Source: Rhineura floridana
Lineage: Eukaryota > Chordata > Lepidosauria > Squamata > Rhineuridae
NCBI RefSeq assembly: GCF_030035675.1
Contig: NC_084482.1
Location: forward strand, 221,549,943-221,613,942
Direction: 5' to 3'
DNA length: 64,000 nucleotides
The notes beneath the pieces were generated by a model that was given only the letters and a program-made list of their open reading frames with translations, had not been told where the DNA came from and did no database searches. Position 1 is the first letter of the stretch. Each line of letters starts with the position of its first letter. Below are positions 33,155-47,839 of this stretch, piece by piece. Made by a program: the position numbers and the translations under genes.

Positions 33155-36100
33155 TTAATCGTCAAATCCCAGTATCATCATTTTATTTTGATCTTTCAAC
33201 AAAAAGTCTAAGAGAGGCTTCCATTCCTTAAGAAATGTATCTGTCGATTTTTCTCTAAGTAAACACGTCAATTTATCCATTTCTACTAAGTCCATTAATT
33301 TCAATAGCCATTCTTCCATTGTTGGTGTTGATTCCATTTTCCACTTTTGTGCATATAATAATCTTGCTGCCGTAATCATATATAATATTATTCTTCCATA
33401 TTTCTTTTCTATTTGTTTATCCATAAAACCCAATAAAAAAAAATTCTGGTTTTGACTGAATATTTATCTTTAGAATTTTTTGCATCTTCCTACCTATCTG
33501 TGCCCAAAATGATTTTGCCTTTTTACACAGCCACCACATATGATAAAATGATCCTTCTTGTTGTTTACATTTCCAACAAACATTAGAAACATTACTATAC
33601 ATTTTTGACAACTTTTCTGGAGTCATGTACCAACGGTACATCATTTTATAAAAATTTTCTTTAAGATTATAGCATAGTGTAAATTTCAAGCCTTTTTTCC
33701 ACATATTTTCCCATTGATCCATTTGTATGTTATAACCAAAATTTTTTGCCCACTTTACCATACACTCTTTTACTTGTTCTTCCTCCATATCCATTTTCAG
33801 TAAGAGTTTATACATTTTCGCAATTATATTTTCATCATTTGTACACAATCCTATTTCAAAAGCAGATTTACTTATTTCAAACCCATACATTTTCTTGTCC
33901 ATTTTATATCTTTCTAACAATTGTAAGTAGGCAAACCATTGAAAACTATATCCTTCCTTTGTCAGTTGTTCTCTCTCTTTCATTATATATTCTCCATGTA
34001 CATTTTCTAATAGTTCTTGATAAGTTGACCATTTCTCTTTTCCAGCCATTTCTCTTCTGTAAAACGCTTCTTGACTTGAGACACATAATGGTATTTTCGA
34101 ATAAAACCTTGGTTTATATCTATTCCATATTTTCAACAGAGGACGTCTTATAAAATGATTGTTAAAGTCTACATTTACTTTTACTTTGTCATACCATAGA
34201 TATCCATGCCATCCCCACTTCAAATTATGGCCCTCCAAATCCAATAGTCTTTTATTCCTCAATAAGATCCATTCCTTTATCCAGACTAGACAGCAGGCAG
34301 CAAAATAAAGTCTCAAATTTGGTAATCCCAGTCCTCCTCTTTCTTTGGCATCTTGTAGTAGTTTAAATTTAACTCTTGGTTTTTTTCCTTGCCATACAAA
34401 TTTAGAGATATCTTTTTGCCATTGTTTAAAAGGTAAATCAGAGGATATTACAGGTATTGTTTGAAACAAAAACATCATTCTCGGTAATACATTCATTTTT
34501 ATCACAGATATTCTACCCATTAATGACAGTTGTAGTTTATCCCATCTTAGCAAATCTTTCTTAATCTCTGTCCATAATTTTTCATAATTATTATGAAACA
34601 ACTTTGAGTTTTTATTTGTCATAATGATACCTAAATATTTCAACTTTTTCTCTATTGTAAAATCTGTCTTGTCCATTAACTCTTTCTGTTCCCTTAAAGT
34701 TAAATTTTTCACCAACATCTTTGTTTTTTGATTGTTGATCTTAAATCCTGCTAACGGTCCAAATTCTTTTAATTTGTCCATCAATACATTAATTCCTTCC
34801 AGAGGGTTTTCTAGTACAATTATCAAATCATCAGCAAATGCTCTCAATTTATATTCTTCTTTTTTTATCTTTAATCCTGAAATTCTTTTATCTTGCCTTA
34901 TATCTCTAAGCAGCACTTCTAAGACCAGAATAAATAAAAGGGGAGATAAAGGACATCCCTGTCTTGTACCCTTTTGTATTTCACATGAATCCGTTAAATC
35001 TCCGTTAACAATTATCTGAGCCTTCTGAGATGTATAAATCGATCTAATCCATTTTATAAAATTGTCTCCAAAATCCATTTGCTCCAAAACCTGAAACATA
35101 AATTTCCAATTCAAATTATCAAATGCTTTTTCAGCATCTAAAAAAATCAAAGCTGCTTGTTTATCATTTCGTTGTTCTAAATATTCCAAGACATTCAAGA
35201 CATTCCTGACGTTGTCACGTAATTGTCTTTTAGGTAAAAACCCTGATTGATCTTCCTGAATAAATTGTTTTTTCAATCTTTCCGCCAAGATCATTGTAAA
35301 AATTTTATAGTCATTGTTCAATAGAGATATTGGTCGATAGTTTTTTGTTTTAGTTAAATCTTGCTCCTCTTTAGGTATTAATGTTATATTAGCATTTTTC
35401 CAACTATCCGGTATCTTTCCCTCTTGCAGAATAAAATTCATTGTAGACTGTAAAGGTAGTAAGAGTTCTTCCTCCAAACATTTATAATACATTACAGATA
35501 ACCCATCTGGTCCTGGTGCCTTTCCTAATTTAATTTTGTTTATAGCTTCAGATATCTCTCTGGACGTAATAGGGCCATTAATAGCTTGTCTCTGAAAGTC
35601 TGTAATTTTAGGCAAATTCTGTTTAGATATATACTCTTCTATTTTTTCAGATGGAATTTCCTGACATTTGTACAATGTTGAGTAATATTGATGAAAAATC
35701 TTTTTGATTTTTACATTATCTGTCAACGTCTCATCTCCTTCTTGTATCTTTAAAATAATATTTTTTGACGTTCTTTTCTTAATTTATATGCTAACCATTT
35801 CCCAGGTTTATTTGCAAATTCAAAAGTCCTTTGTTTAGCAAAATTTAGTTTTCTTTCAATTTCTCTAACTGTCAGCATTGATACTTGCTTTTGTAACATT
35901 TTAATTTGATTTACAATAGAAACTTTAGTTGGATTCTTTTTCAATTCTTCCTCTTTTTGTTTTATTTCTTCCAAAATTAATTGCATTTTCTGTTGTTTCT
36001 TTTTTTTTAATTCAGAGTTACATTTAATAAAATATCCCCTCATCAATGCCTTACTTGTATCCCAAACGATATTTTCACTTGTTCCTTTATGTAAATTATG

Positions 36101-36906
36101 TTCAAAAAACTCTTTTAATTTCTTCTTACATTCTTGTACTACTTTGTCATTCTGTAATAAAGATTCATTTAGTCTCCATCTAAATCCAAGATTTTTTTTT
36201 TTAAAGTTAATATCACAGGATTATGATCCGAAAAAGTTTTTGGTAATATATCCATTTTAAAAGTATCCTTCGCTAAAATTTTAGACATCCAAATCATATC
36301 AATCCTCGAGAATGTTTTGTGTCTTTCTGAAAAATAAGTAAATTCCTTTGCATTATCATTTATATATCTCCAGGTATCCACCAATTCTAAATGTTCCATC
36401 AGTTCAAAGCAAATCTTCGGTAATTTACCCTGTGTCTCTTTGATATTTTTTTCAGAAAGCCTATCAATTTTTGGTGAGATTACCCCATTCCAATCACCCA
36501 TGACACACCAATGATCATATGAAAACTCTGACAATTTTTCCATAAGTCCTGTGTAAAACCTTGTTTTATCTTCATTGGGGGCATAGATACCCACTATCAA
36601 AATGTTTGTACCCTGTAGAGTAATTTCAACCCCCACAAATCTACCACTATCATCCAGTAATACCAATTTAGGAAGCAATTGTGGGTTAATGTAGAGAACA
36701 ACTCCATTTTTTTTTTTTGGTCCAGCCGAAATAAATTCTTCACCCAAATTTTTACAAATCAGATATTTGGAATCTTTCTTCTTAATATGAGTTTCTTGTA
36801 AACAAATTATATCCAATTTTAATTTTTTCAAATAATGAAACACTTTCTTTCTCTTCTGCGCCGTGTTAGCTCCATTTATATTCCAAGTTAGATATTTGTA
36901 ATCCAT
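33155..36906 (-). pseudogene. L1 ORF2 (endonuclease and reverse transcriptase), three frame breaks
   Basis: ORF2 starts 15 bases after ORF1 and spans about 1250 codons, normal for L1. The endonuclease (36169-36906) has LTWNINGAN, CLQETHIKK, VMGDWNGV and the FSDHNPVIL box. The RT (33417-35726) has NYRPISLLNNDYKI, LIFLDAEKAFDNLNW, GTRQGCPLSPLLFILV and the catalytic AFADDLIIV. The Cys-rich C-terminus has CWKCKQQEGSFYHMWWLC. Frame changes fall at a 12-base A run near 36191-36202, at an A6 run near 35760 and at a T8-9 run near 33433. No in-frame nonsense codon is seen within the long frames. All breaks in homopolymers suggest very recent decay or sequencing error. Confidence 0.88.
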
Positions 36907-36921
36907 CTTTAAGCGTGTAAT

Positions 36922-37830
36922 TTAAAATGTGCCTGATGCTCCTTTTAATCCATCATCTTCCTTCCCTTCCTCTGCATATCTTTGTTGACTTTGTTCCCCA
37001 GGAATTATATCCATATCTTTGAGTTTATCTTCATCCATATCTTTTGAAGCTTTTCTCAAGAAGTCCCTTGCTTTTTGAACAGTATTCAATCTATATTTCT
37101 GTTGTCTGAATGTAAAGATCACTCCTTCTGGAACATCCCATCTAAATTGAATTTTACGTTGCTTAAGTTTCTCTGTAAGGAAAGCATATTCTTTTCTCTT
37201 ACGTAAAAGTCTAATAGGAATTTCTTTCATCACCAGTATTTCCTTACCATCAATTGTAAAGGTATTTTTAAAGTGTTGCTGTAATACCATATCTCTGGTC
37301 GTCTTCTTTATAAAATGAACAAGCACATCTCTTGGAATTTTATTCATTGTTGCATATCTGGAATTAATTCTATACACTTTGTCTATTTCAAATTCCATCC
37401 GATCTTCATTCAAATCCAGAAATTTTGCTAGAGCATTAACAATTTTATCTCTGATGTCTTCACCTGTTTCCTCAGGGATTGCACGGAATCTCAAACAATG
37501 TTCTTTATTTCTAAATTCAGTCACAGCCATATAGTCCAAGTTTTTTTCTAATTCCAGATTTAATATATCTGTTCTATTCTCCAAGATTTGTACCTTTTCT
37601 TTAGTGTTTTTTGCATCCTCCTTTATTTGCCCAATTGTCCCTTTAATCTCATCCACTTGTGTTTTAATATAGTCTTTTATATCTGTCAGTTCAGTTTTCA
37701 TTTCCTGTTTTATATCATTAATCCCTTCCATTATTTTTTGAAACAAATCTGGGGGTATAGCCCCTTCCTGTGGATCAGTAGAACCTCTTCGCTCCTGGGC
37801 CTTAGTTGCTTTTTTAGTTGTCATTTTCAA
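36922..37830 (-). CDS. L1 ORF1 protein, intact
   Basis: This open frame of 302 residues has an N-terminal basic stretch (MTTKKATKAQERRG), then a long coiled coil (residues about 28-105: FQKIMEGINDIKQEMK and repeating IK/LE heptads). The RRM follows (FRNKEHCLRFRAIPEE ... VNALAKFLDLNEDRMEFEI). Next is the C-terminal domain with RDVLVHFIKKTTRDMVLQQ, IPIRLLRKRKEYAFLTEKLK and QFRWDVPEGVIFTFRQQKYR. Length and order fit vertebrate L1 ORF1p, a trimeric RNA-binding chaperone of the L1 RNP. The HAL1-like proteins in this window align with its first two thirds only. Confidence 0.92.
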   Translation of the reverse strand: MKMTTKKATKAQERRGSTDPQEGAIPPDLFQKIMEGINDIKQEMKTELTDIKDYIKTQVDEIKGTIGQIKEDAKNTKEKVQILENRTDILNLELEKNLDYMAVTEFRNKEHCLRFRAIPEETGEDIRDKIVNALAKFLDLNEDRMEFEIDKVYRINSRYATMNKIPRDVLVHFIKKTTRDMVLQQHFKNTFTIDGKEILVMKEIPIRLLRKRKEYAFLTEKLKQRKIQFRWDVPEGVIFTFRQQKYRLNTVQKARDFLRKASKDMDEDKLKDMDIIPGEQSQQRYAEEGKEDDGLKGASGTF

Positions 37831-38499
37831 GAAAAGCCTTTAATTTCTGATATTAATCACTGTTCCAAAACCTAGAGGCAGTCTATTTCTTTTTTTTTTC
37901 CTCCACCAACAAAAGAGTTAATATTCCAGGCCTGTTATTATAGTCCAGCCAGCACAGCACAGTTCTTATCTACGTCCAAGAATGCAAAACAATTCTGGTT
38001 CCCAACACCAAACGATTAGTAACATATACGAGCAGCAGATTCGTCCAAAAAGAAATAGTCCAAGCAGAAAAATAGTCCAAAATATATTTCCATCAAATAA
38101 TAATTACCTCTCATCCGTTTTTAAACTTTAAAACTCCAAATTCAGGCCAGCTTTTTGTCGTAAAAAAAGTATATAAGTTGTTTACATTTTCTTTCTTCCT
38201 TAATTATATTTAAAAGAGAAAAAGTATGACTCACCCAGGTTTCTCAGTTGCTGATTCGTAAACAAATCCCTTTTATTGTAGTAATTTAAGCCGAATGATA
38301 AGATTTAGACAGAAGTGGGCTCACTGGTTAAGGACGTTTTTTTAAGAAGAAAAAAAAAACGCTTCGCTTTTTTCCAGTACAGCTTGCATGGAAATCCTGA
38401 CTCCGTCTTCAGCCGCTCGGCATGCCTTCTTATCTCAGGGATTTCCTGATCAATTCCAGCCGCCGACAGCTCAACGAAGTCTTGTGGAAAATCTGATCG

Positions 38500-38556
38500 G
38501 TTCTCCTATACCTTGGAGAACATTTAAGCCAGTCAAAGTTTCCTCTTGACTGGCTT
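38500..38556 (-). promoter_or_regulatory. Tandem 5'-UTR hairpins of L1
   Basis: On the minus strand, aagccagtcaa pairs with ttgactggctt (11 bp, 38526-38556). Next comes gttctcc paired with ggagaac (38500-38521). They lie in the same order and place as the HAL1-like hairpins at 25759-25816. Confidence 0.6.
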
Positions 38557-39988
38557 TTAACCTGAAAAAAGCTTCCTCTGAGGCAGAGATCTCTCAGAGA
38601 CAGTCACCAGCTGAGCACTCACTTCCGGGAAGTCAAGGATTTAGTTTTCTCCAACAAGGGACTTAGCTTATTTAAATGTTGAGGGCTGGTTTTGGGGGGT
38701 ATTTTTGTTTTGCAAGCTTGCATGGAAGTTAGCTGAGTTTTAATTGGTGCGTTCAATAGCTTGAATAAAGGGTTAAAATTCATTCTCTTTGTTAAAACAG
38801 GTTTAAAATTCTTTATATTCTTTGGTTTCTTCATTTTGTTAGCCCTCCGGTAAGCCCGATGCAAAGACGTAGCGTTTTTTGCTTTCAGTTCTGACTTCCG
38901 TGTCGAGCATTCTCGAATAGCTTGGGTAGCAGAGGTGGAGTCAGGGGGGTTTAGTTCCTCCGACAAAAGCGGCCCCAAAGACTTAATCAGAGTACTGAGT
39001 AGACTATTTGTTTCAGCTAGGTAGGCTTTTATCAAACTCAGTTCTTCGGTAACAGCTATTCCCCAGCCTAATGACGGCAGGTTCAGTCCTGTCATACTCT
39101 GCTGTGTTGAAAATTTATTTGTGGACTGATTCTCTGGATGGGCACACCTAGGTTCTTGTGATTCATTTATATCGTCTATGGTTAATATTTCTGAAGGAAT
39201 CTCCTCATCCCTCAGAGTTAGATTGCAATTAAAGCCTGCATCCTGTAATTCTTCACCCAGGCTTTTACTATGATTATCCTCCTTAGGTAGCTTGATTGTT
39301 AGTTGATGGTCTAATGACCAATCATGTTGGAATAGCGGCTGGGGGTCATCGTTTGCATTGTTTGTTGATAAGGACTGGGAATAGTGAATAGTAAAGTTTG
39401 GTGGAAAGAATTATCAGAGCTTGAGATAGTTGAAATGGTTCAGGGGGGGTTCCCTTCCCCCAAGGAGATACCTAGGGGGGGTCTTCCGGTTCTGGTCCCG
39501 GTAAGACGCTTTCTTCTTCAGCTCTAATCTCAGCTCCCTTAGTTTACAACTTGTAATCTTTTAATTCCTACCTGCCTTCTGGCAATAGAGATGGCAGGAT
39601 GCTTAAAGACTTGGCGATTAGCCCAACATTGTTAATTCTACTTCAAAGCTAATGGGTAGCAGTAATTAAGATAACAACCTGACTCCCTCCACAGAGCGTA
39701 TGCTAAAGGAGCAGGAGAAATAGGACATCAAAGCAAAATACTTATGTCCCTGCTACATGACCCCTGAATAAGAACATAAGAATATAAGAACATAAGAAGA
39801 GCCTGCTGGATCAGGCCAGTGGCCCATCTAGTCCAGCATCTTGTTCTCACAGTGGCCAACCAGGTGCCTGGGGGAAGTCCGCAAGCAGGACCCGAGTGCA
39901 AGAACACTCTCCCCTCCTGAGGCTTCCGGCAACTGGTTTTCAGAAGCATGCTGCCTCTGACTAGGGTGGCAGAGCACAGCCATCATGG

Positions 39989-42790
39989 CTAGTAGCCATT
40001 GATAGCCCTGTCCTCCATGAATTTGTCTAATCTTCTTTTAAAGCCGTCCAAGCTGGTGGCCATTACTGCATCTTGTGGGAGCAAATTCCATAGTTTAACT
40101 ATGCGCTGAGTAAAGAAGTACTTCTTTTTGTCTGTCCTGAATCTTCCAACATTCAGCTTCTTTGAATGTCCACGAGTTCTAGTATTATGAGAGAGGGAGA
40201 AGAACTTTTCTCTATCCACTTTCTCAATGCCATGCATCATTTTATACACTTCTATCATGTCTCCTCTGACCCGCCTTTTCTCTAAACTAAAAAGCCCCAA
40301 ATGCTGCAACCTTTCCTCTTAAGGGAGTCGCTCCATCCCCTTGATCATTCTGGTTGCCCTCTTCTGAACCTTTTCCAACTCTATAATATCCTTTTTGAGA
40401 TGAGGTGACCAGAACTGTACACAGTATTCCAAATGCGGCCGCACAATAGATTTATACAACGGCATGATGATATCGGCTGTTTTATTTTCAATACCTTTCC
40501 TAATTATTGCTAGCATGGAATTTGCCTTTTTCACAGCTGCCGCACACTGGGTCGACATTTTCATCATGCTGTCCACTACAACCCCGAGGTCTCTCTCCTG
40601 GTCGGTCACCGCCAGTTCAGACCCCATGAGCGTATATGTGAAATTAAGATTTTTTGCTCCAATATGCATAATTTTACACTTGTTTATATTGAATTGCATT
40701 TGCCATTTTTCCGCCCATTCACTCAGTTTGGAGAGGTCTTTTTGGAGCTCTTCGCAATCCCTTTTTGTTTTAACAACCCTGAACAATTTAGTGTCATCAG
40801 CAAACTTGGCCACTTGACTGCTCACTCCTAATTCTAGGTCATTAATGAACAAGTTGAAAAGTACAGGTCCCAATACCGATCCTTGAGGGACTCCACTTTC
40901 TACAGCCCTCCATTGGGAGAACTGTCCGTTTATTCCTACTCTCTGCTTTCTGCTTCTTAACCAATTCCTTATCCACAAGAGGACCTCTCCTCTTATTCCA
41001 TGACTGCTAAGCTTCCTCAGAAGCCTTTGGTGAGGTACCTTGTCAAACGCTTTTTGAAAGTCTAAGTACACTATGTCCACTGGATCACCTCTATCTATAT
41101 GCTTGTTGACACTCTCAAAAAATTCTAATAGGTTACTGAGACTGGACTTTCCCTTGCAGAAGCCATGCTGGCTCTGCTTCAGCAAGGCTTGTTCTTCTAT
41201 GTGCTTAGTTAATCTAGCTTTAATCATACTTTCTACCAGTTTTCCAGGGACAGAAGTTAAGCTAACTGGCCTGTAATTTCCGGGATCCCCTCTGGATCCC
41301 TTTTTGAAGATTGGCGTTACATTGGCCACTTTCCAGTCCTCAGGCACGGAGGAGGACCTGAGGGACAAGTTACATATTTTAGTTAGCAGATCAGCAATTT
41401 CACCTTTGAGTTCTTTGAGAACTCTCGGGTGGATGCCATCCGGGCCCGGTGATTTGTCAGTTTTTATATTGTCCATTAAGCTTAGAACTTCCTCTCTCGT
41501 TACCACTATTTGTCTCAGTTCCTCAGAATCCCTTCCTGCAAATGTTAGTTCAGGTTCAGGGATCTGCCCTATATCTTCCACTGTGAAGACAGATGCAAAG
41601 AATTCATTTAGCTTCTCTGCAATCTCCTTATCGTTCTTTAGTACACCTTTGACTCCCTTATCATCCAAGGGTCCAATTGTCTCCCTAGATGGTCTCCTGC
41701 TTTGAATGTATTGATAGAATTTTTTGTTGTTGGTTTTTATGTTCTTAGCAATGTGCTCCTCAAATTCTTTTTTAGCATCCCTTATTGTCTTCTTGCATCT
41801 CTTTTGCCAGAGTTTGTGTTCTTTTTTATTTTCTTCATTCGGACAAGACTTCCATTTTCTGAAGGAAGACTTTTTGCCTCTAAGATCTTCCTTGACTTTG
41901 CTCGTTAACCATGCTGGCAACTTCTTGGCCCTGGTGGTACCTTTTCTGATCTGCGGTATGCACTCCAGTTGAGCTTCTAATATAGTGTTTTTAAACAACT
42001 TCCAAGCATTTTCGAGTAATGTGACCCTCTGGACTTTGTTTTTCAGCTTTCTTTTTACCAATCCCCTCATTTTTGTGAAGTTTCCTCTTTTGAAGTCAAA
42101 TATGACCGTGTTGGATTTTCTTGGCAATTGGCCATTTACATGTATGTTTAATTTAATAGCACTGTGGTCACTGCTCCCAATCGGTTCAACAACACTTACA
42201 TCTTGCACCAGGTCCCGGTCCCCACTGAGGATTAAGTCCAGGGTTGCCGTCCCTCTGGTCGGTTCCATGACCAACTGGTCTAGGGAATAGTCATTTAGAA
42301 TATGTAGAAATTTTGCTTCTTTGTCATGACTGGAACACATATGCAGCCAGTGTATGTCCGGGTAGTTGAAGTCACCCATTACTACCACATTTCCTAGTTT
42401 GGATGCTTCCTCAATTTCATATCTCATCTCAAGGTCTCCCTGAGCATTTTGATCAGGGGGACGATAGATCGTTCCCAGTATTAAGTCCCTCCTGGGGCAC
42501 GGTATCACCACCCACAATGATTCTGTGGAGGAGTCTGCCTCTTTTGGGGTTACGAGCTTGCTGGATTCAATGCCGTCTTTCACGTATAGAGCGACTCCGC
42601 CACAAATACGTCCTTCCCTGTCCTTCCAATATAGTTTATATCCAGGGATAACCGTATCCCACTGGTTTTCTCCATTCCACCAGGTCTCCGTTATGCTCAC
42701 TGTATCAATGCTCTCCTCTAAGACCAAGCACTCCAGTTCTCCCATCTTGGTTCAGAGGCTCCTAGCATTAGCATACAGGCACTTGTAAGC
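39989..42790 (-). pseudogene. CR1 ORF2, one nonsense codon
   Basis: The frame is open from above 42745 to 40319, where a single TAA interrupts it (GMERLP-stop-EERLQHLG; the 17100 copy reads LPYEERLQ). It then continues to the normal stop at 39989. The endonuclease comes first (SITETWWNGENQWDT, VVMGDFNYPDIHW, SSDHSAIKL). The RT follows (SPGPDGIHPRVLKELK, GNYRPVSLTSVPGKLVES, VYLDFQKAFDKVPHQ, GVPQGSVLGPVLFN, catalytic KFADDTKLF). The last part is the C-terminal domain with MIKGMERLP and LWNLLPQDAVMATSLD. Apart from the one stop it looks complete from the endonuclease on. Confidence 0.9.
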
Positions 42791-42999
42791 AGTGTCTCTC
42801 TTCAAGTGTCTTTGGTACTTGTGGTTAGGCCTGTGGTAATTTTGCTCTTCTGAATTTATATCCTGTGCCCCTGCTCTCACAATGCCTACTTCTAGGCCTA
42901 CCCCTTTTAAAATTTCATCATTTCTTTGGTTTTTATCCCAGGGGGGAGGTTTATTCCGAACCGGACCTTTTTCAGCTCCTGTCGGGTTTCCCCGCTCAG

Positions 43000-43387
43000 T
43001 CAGTTTAAAAGCTGCTCTGCCACCTTTTTAATTTTAAGTGCCAGCAGTCTTGTTCCATTCTGGTTCAAGTGGAGCCCGTCCCTTTTGTACAGGCCCGGCT
43101 TGTCCCAAAATGTTCCCCAGTGCCTAACAAATCCGAACCCTTCCACCCGACACCATCGTCTCATCCACGCATTGAGACTGCGAAGCTGGGCCTGTCTGGC
43201 TGGTCCTGCGCATGGAACCGGTAGCATTTCAGAGAAAGCCACCTTGGAGGTCCTGGCTTTCAGCATCCTACCTAGCAACCTAAATTTTGCTTCCAGGACC
43301 GCACGGCTGCATTTCCCCATGTCATTGGTGCCAACATGCACCACGACCACTGACTCCTTCCCAGCACTGTCTACCAAACTATCTAAA
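43000..43387 (-). pseudogene. CR1 ORF1, esterase domain end
   Basis: The C-terminal part of CR1 ORF1 shows an SGNH/GDSL-type esterase end: VVVVHVGTNDMG (block with Asn) and DGLHLNQNGTRLLA (catalytic Asp-x-x-His). This esterase is known from CR1 ORF1 and is thought to help the retrotransposon RNP at membranes or lipids. The N-terminal part, including the catalytic Ser block, is lost by 5' truncation. The normal stop lies at 43000. Confidence 0.8.
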
Positions 43388-43390
43388 TGA

Positions 43391-45697
<2,307 letters not shown>

Positions 45698-45925
45698 ATG
45701 TAGTGAGTGGAAAGAGGTTCAGTCAGAGCACACTTACTTCGTATGAAAAAACACTGTGGAGTAACTTTTTTAATGCATGGAGTATGGAAAGAGATTCAAT
45801 GAAAGCAGTAGGCTTACATCACAGGTGATACGCAGGAGAAACAATTGAAATGTAGGGAGTATGGAAAGAACTTCAATGGGAGCTTTATTCTTCATCTTGC
45901 AGGCTACATAGATTAAAGCCCTATA
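45698..45925 (+). pseudogene. Decayed zinc fingers after exon B
   Basis: These are the same out-of-frame finger remnants as 10787-11005 (aaatgtagtgagtgg, tggagtatggaaagag, tgtagggagtatgg), within the 3' UTR. The missing A that created the TGETI stop is shared with exon A. Confidence 0.8.
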
Positions 45926-46209
45926 CAGGTTGGGGCCAGGATGCTTAAAAAATTATCTCACCTGTTATATATGCAGCCCATCACTGAAGTCTGCAGAAGA
46001 TGGCCTCTTACGCATACCATCTCATTGGGAAGTCCACTCTGCATGATAGAGAAACCTGGCCTTTTGTGTGGTGGCATCTACTTTTTTGAACTTCCTCCTG
46101 TTACATATCAGACAGGTGTTTTTTTTTCGTGGGGCCTATAGAAGACCTTCCTTTTTCAACAAACGTTTTAAGGGCAGAGCTTTATTACTGTTTCTGTGGG
46201 ATTTTAAAA

Positions 46210-46513
46210 GGTAAAGGTGTCCCCGCACTTGTAGTGCGAGTCGTTTTCGACTCTTAGGGTGATGTCTTGCAATATTTACTAGGCAGACCGTATATATGAG
46301 GTGGGACTGCCAGTTCCTTCCCCGGTCTTTCTTTACCCCCCAGCATATGCCGGGCACTCATTTTACTGACCACGGATGGATGGGAGGCTGAGTGGACCTC
46401 GACCCCTTTTACCGGAGATTCGACTTCCTCCTTCCGTTGGAATCGAACTGCAGACGTGAGCAGAGCTTCGGCTGCGTTACTGCCGCTTACCACTCTGCGT
46501 CACGGAGGGTCTG
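46210..46513 (-). mobile_element. tRNA-derived SINE with BovB-type tail
   Basis: This 304-bp minus-strand SINE has a perfect 15-bp target duplication tgtgggattttaaaa (46195-46209 and 46514-46528). On the minus strand the head reads ccctccgtgacgcagagtgg (A box) and, further on, gcagttcgattcc (B box). The tail is agagtcgaaaacgactcgca ... tttacctttt, the BovB-mobilised type seen in squamate Sauria-like SINEs. It lies in the exon B 3' flank, in a block unit A has lost. Confidence 0.9.
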
Positions 46514-46610
46514 TGTGGGATTTTAAAATATTTTTAATTGGTTTGCATATGAAATGTTTTTTTTTGGTGGTATTTTTGAGATACTTTCTGGGAAGTGATT
46601 TCTAAATGAA

Positions 46611-46616
46611 AATAAA
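46611..46616 (+). terminator. Candidate poly(A) signal for exon B gene
   Basis: AATAAA lies 0.9 kb after the exon B stop, in AT-rich DNA. The block that holds it is missing from unit A, so exon A lacks this signal. Confidence 0.45.
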
Positions 46617-47839
46617 ATAATACTAGTCCTTGTTCCTAAGGGTCTCCTTACTCAGTATTTTCATATAGTTTAGTTTAGCATACCTTTAACTGTTGATTTT
46701 ATTGATTTTTAGTGTTTTTTAAATGTTGATTTTTTTATTGACCATTTTAATGTACATTTTATATTCTTTATAAAATTCTTCTGCAGTGTACACATTTTAT
46801 TAATATAAATAACTAAAAAATGTATTTTTGTGTATAACATGGTTTTTATTTTGCTTAGATGTTTTTTGTATTGGCTATTCTAACATCTTTCATAAAGTAA
46901 AATGAATTCACTAGTTTTCTGCTGATATATTTTAAATACATTTTCCAAACTGATTTCACTCCACAGTCTCATCTGGTCTCAGTGCTATTTCCTAGCAGGC
47001 AAAAGAAGGACCTCACTGTCATCTGGTGCGCATAGAGAAAAGGAGTGAGAATTGGGTTTTGTCAGCGGTCACATAGCCAAATGGCTTCTCCAGGCAATAG
47101 AAGGGCCTTTAGGAAAGGCAGCAAAGCTGCAGAAAATCTCTGCTTAAATTATTGGGGGAGGCAGTTTGTTGGGATAGATAGTTCTGGGCCAGATATATGA
47201 ATGGTCTGGTAACTTCAAACTAATCCATGTTGTGTAACTAATCCATGTTATGCAATTGTTAATGATGCTTCCCTGTAGTTTCTCTCTGGGAAGCAGTATG
47301 CCTCTGAATGCCATTTTCTGGGAATCAGAAGTGTGAAGATTACTGACTGGGAGGTCAGTTGCACAACTGCTGAACTCGGGGACTAGGTTGCTTGAAGCAC
47401 TTCCTGTTCCTGTCCCTTCCTGCCTCTTCCTTGGGATCTAGCCAGTAAAAGTGATTAGACTGGTGAGCTGGTGGTGTTGTTGTTGTTCCCAATGTAAATA
47501 ACAGGTGCATGTCAGGACCCCACTAGGGATCAGCTGCCCTGCACCTTCAATTTAGTGTTGCAAAGCTCATCGTGCAATTGTTTGTTGCATGATTGGTATC
47601 TCCTCTAGTTTGGCCCTCAGACTGGCAGTGGCTGTCCAAGGTCCTGTTCTCCAGCCTTCTTGCCTGAGAGCCTTTTGACTGGAAAGTTCTTCTGCCTCCA
47701 CCTTATGCGCTCTGCTCAATGAGTAGGAGTCCCTCCCACAGGTTCCAGACTTTAATAACCTTGATTTTGAAAGTAGTTGTGTCAGAAACTCATTTCACAG
47801 AAAGCAAACTGGTGAGGTTTGGCCCAGAACTTGAATACA
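46617..47839. other. Unit B-only DNA, no gene seen
   Basis: This is AT-rich and then mixed-composition DNA between the exon B 3' UTR and the block shared with 11021. It is absent from unit A. I recognise no coding sequence, repeat family or RNA gene. Confidence 0.5.

Larger units (their letters stand above)
32953..38634 (-). mobile_element. Full-length L1 LINE
   Basis: This 5.7 kb minus-strand L1 has a perfect 16-bp target duplication aaggatttagttttct (32937-32952 and 38635-38650), a poly(A) tail after aataaaaattatt, a 5' UTR of about 800 bases starting gacttcccggaagtga, an intact ORF1 and an almost complete ORF2. It inserted into the ORF1 region of the element at 31651-43572. Its 5' and 3' ends are clearly related to the HAL1-like elements, so it is a candidate relative of their donor. 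Confidence 0.95.
31893..39410 (-). pseudogene. ORF1-like frame of the split element
   Basis: The frame begins by about 39410. It runs through LQDAGFNCNLTLRDEEIPSE and MTGLNLPSLGWGIAVTEEL to 38651, and resumes left of the L1 at 32936 (LARDKLAVTFLPTQLEQRST). Between about 32760 and 32800 a frameshift moves it to a second long frame (DKTCKSCLRLNSPNIPYK ... HIIVPCP) ending at 31893. It is rich in S, T, P and K with a Lys-rich middle (RRANKMKKPKNIKNFKPV) and has one CKSC pair. I know no family for it. By position it is an ORF1-type nucleic-acid-binding protein, about 600 codons in all. Confidence 0.5.
39768..43387 (-). mobile_element. CR1 LINE, nearly complete ORF2
   Basis: This 3.6 kb CR1 sits inside the element at 31651-43572. 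The 3' end has the tail aataagaacataagaatataa and the diagnostic agcctgctggatcaggcc. The 5' truncation falls in ORF1. No target duplication is evident, as usual for CR1. It is the best preserved of the three CR1 copies here, and the others align with it closely. Confidence 0.93.

Noticed and set aside
33746-35019. Plus-strand frames over L1 ORF2
   Set aside because: Antisense shadows of the L1 reverse transcriptase.
46440-46513. tRNA gene on the minus strand
   Set aside because: It is the tRNA-like head of a 304-bp SINE with target duplications; the fold is imperfect and the rest is SINE body.
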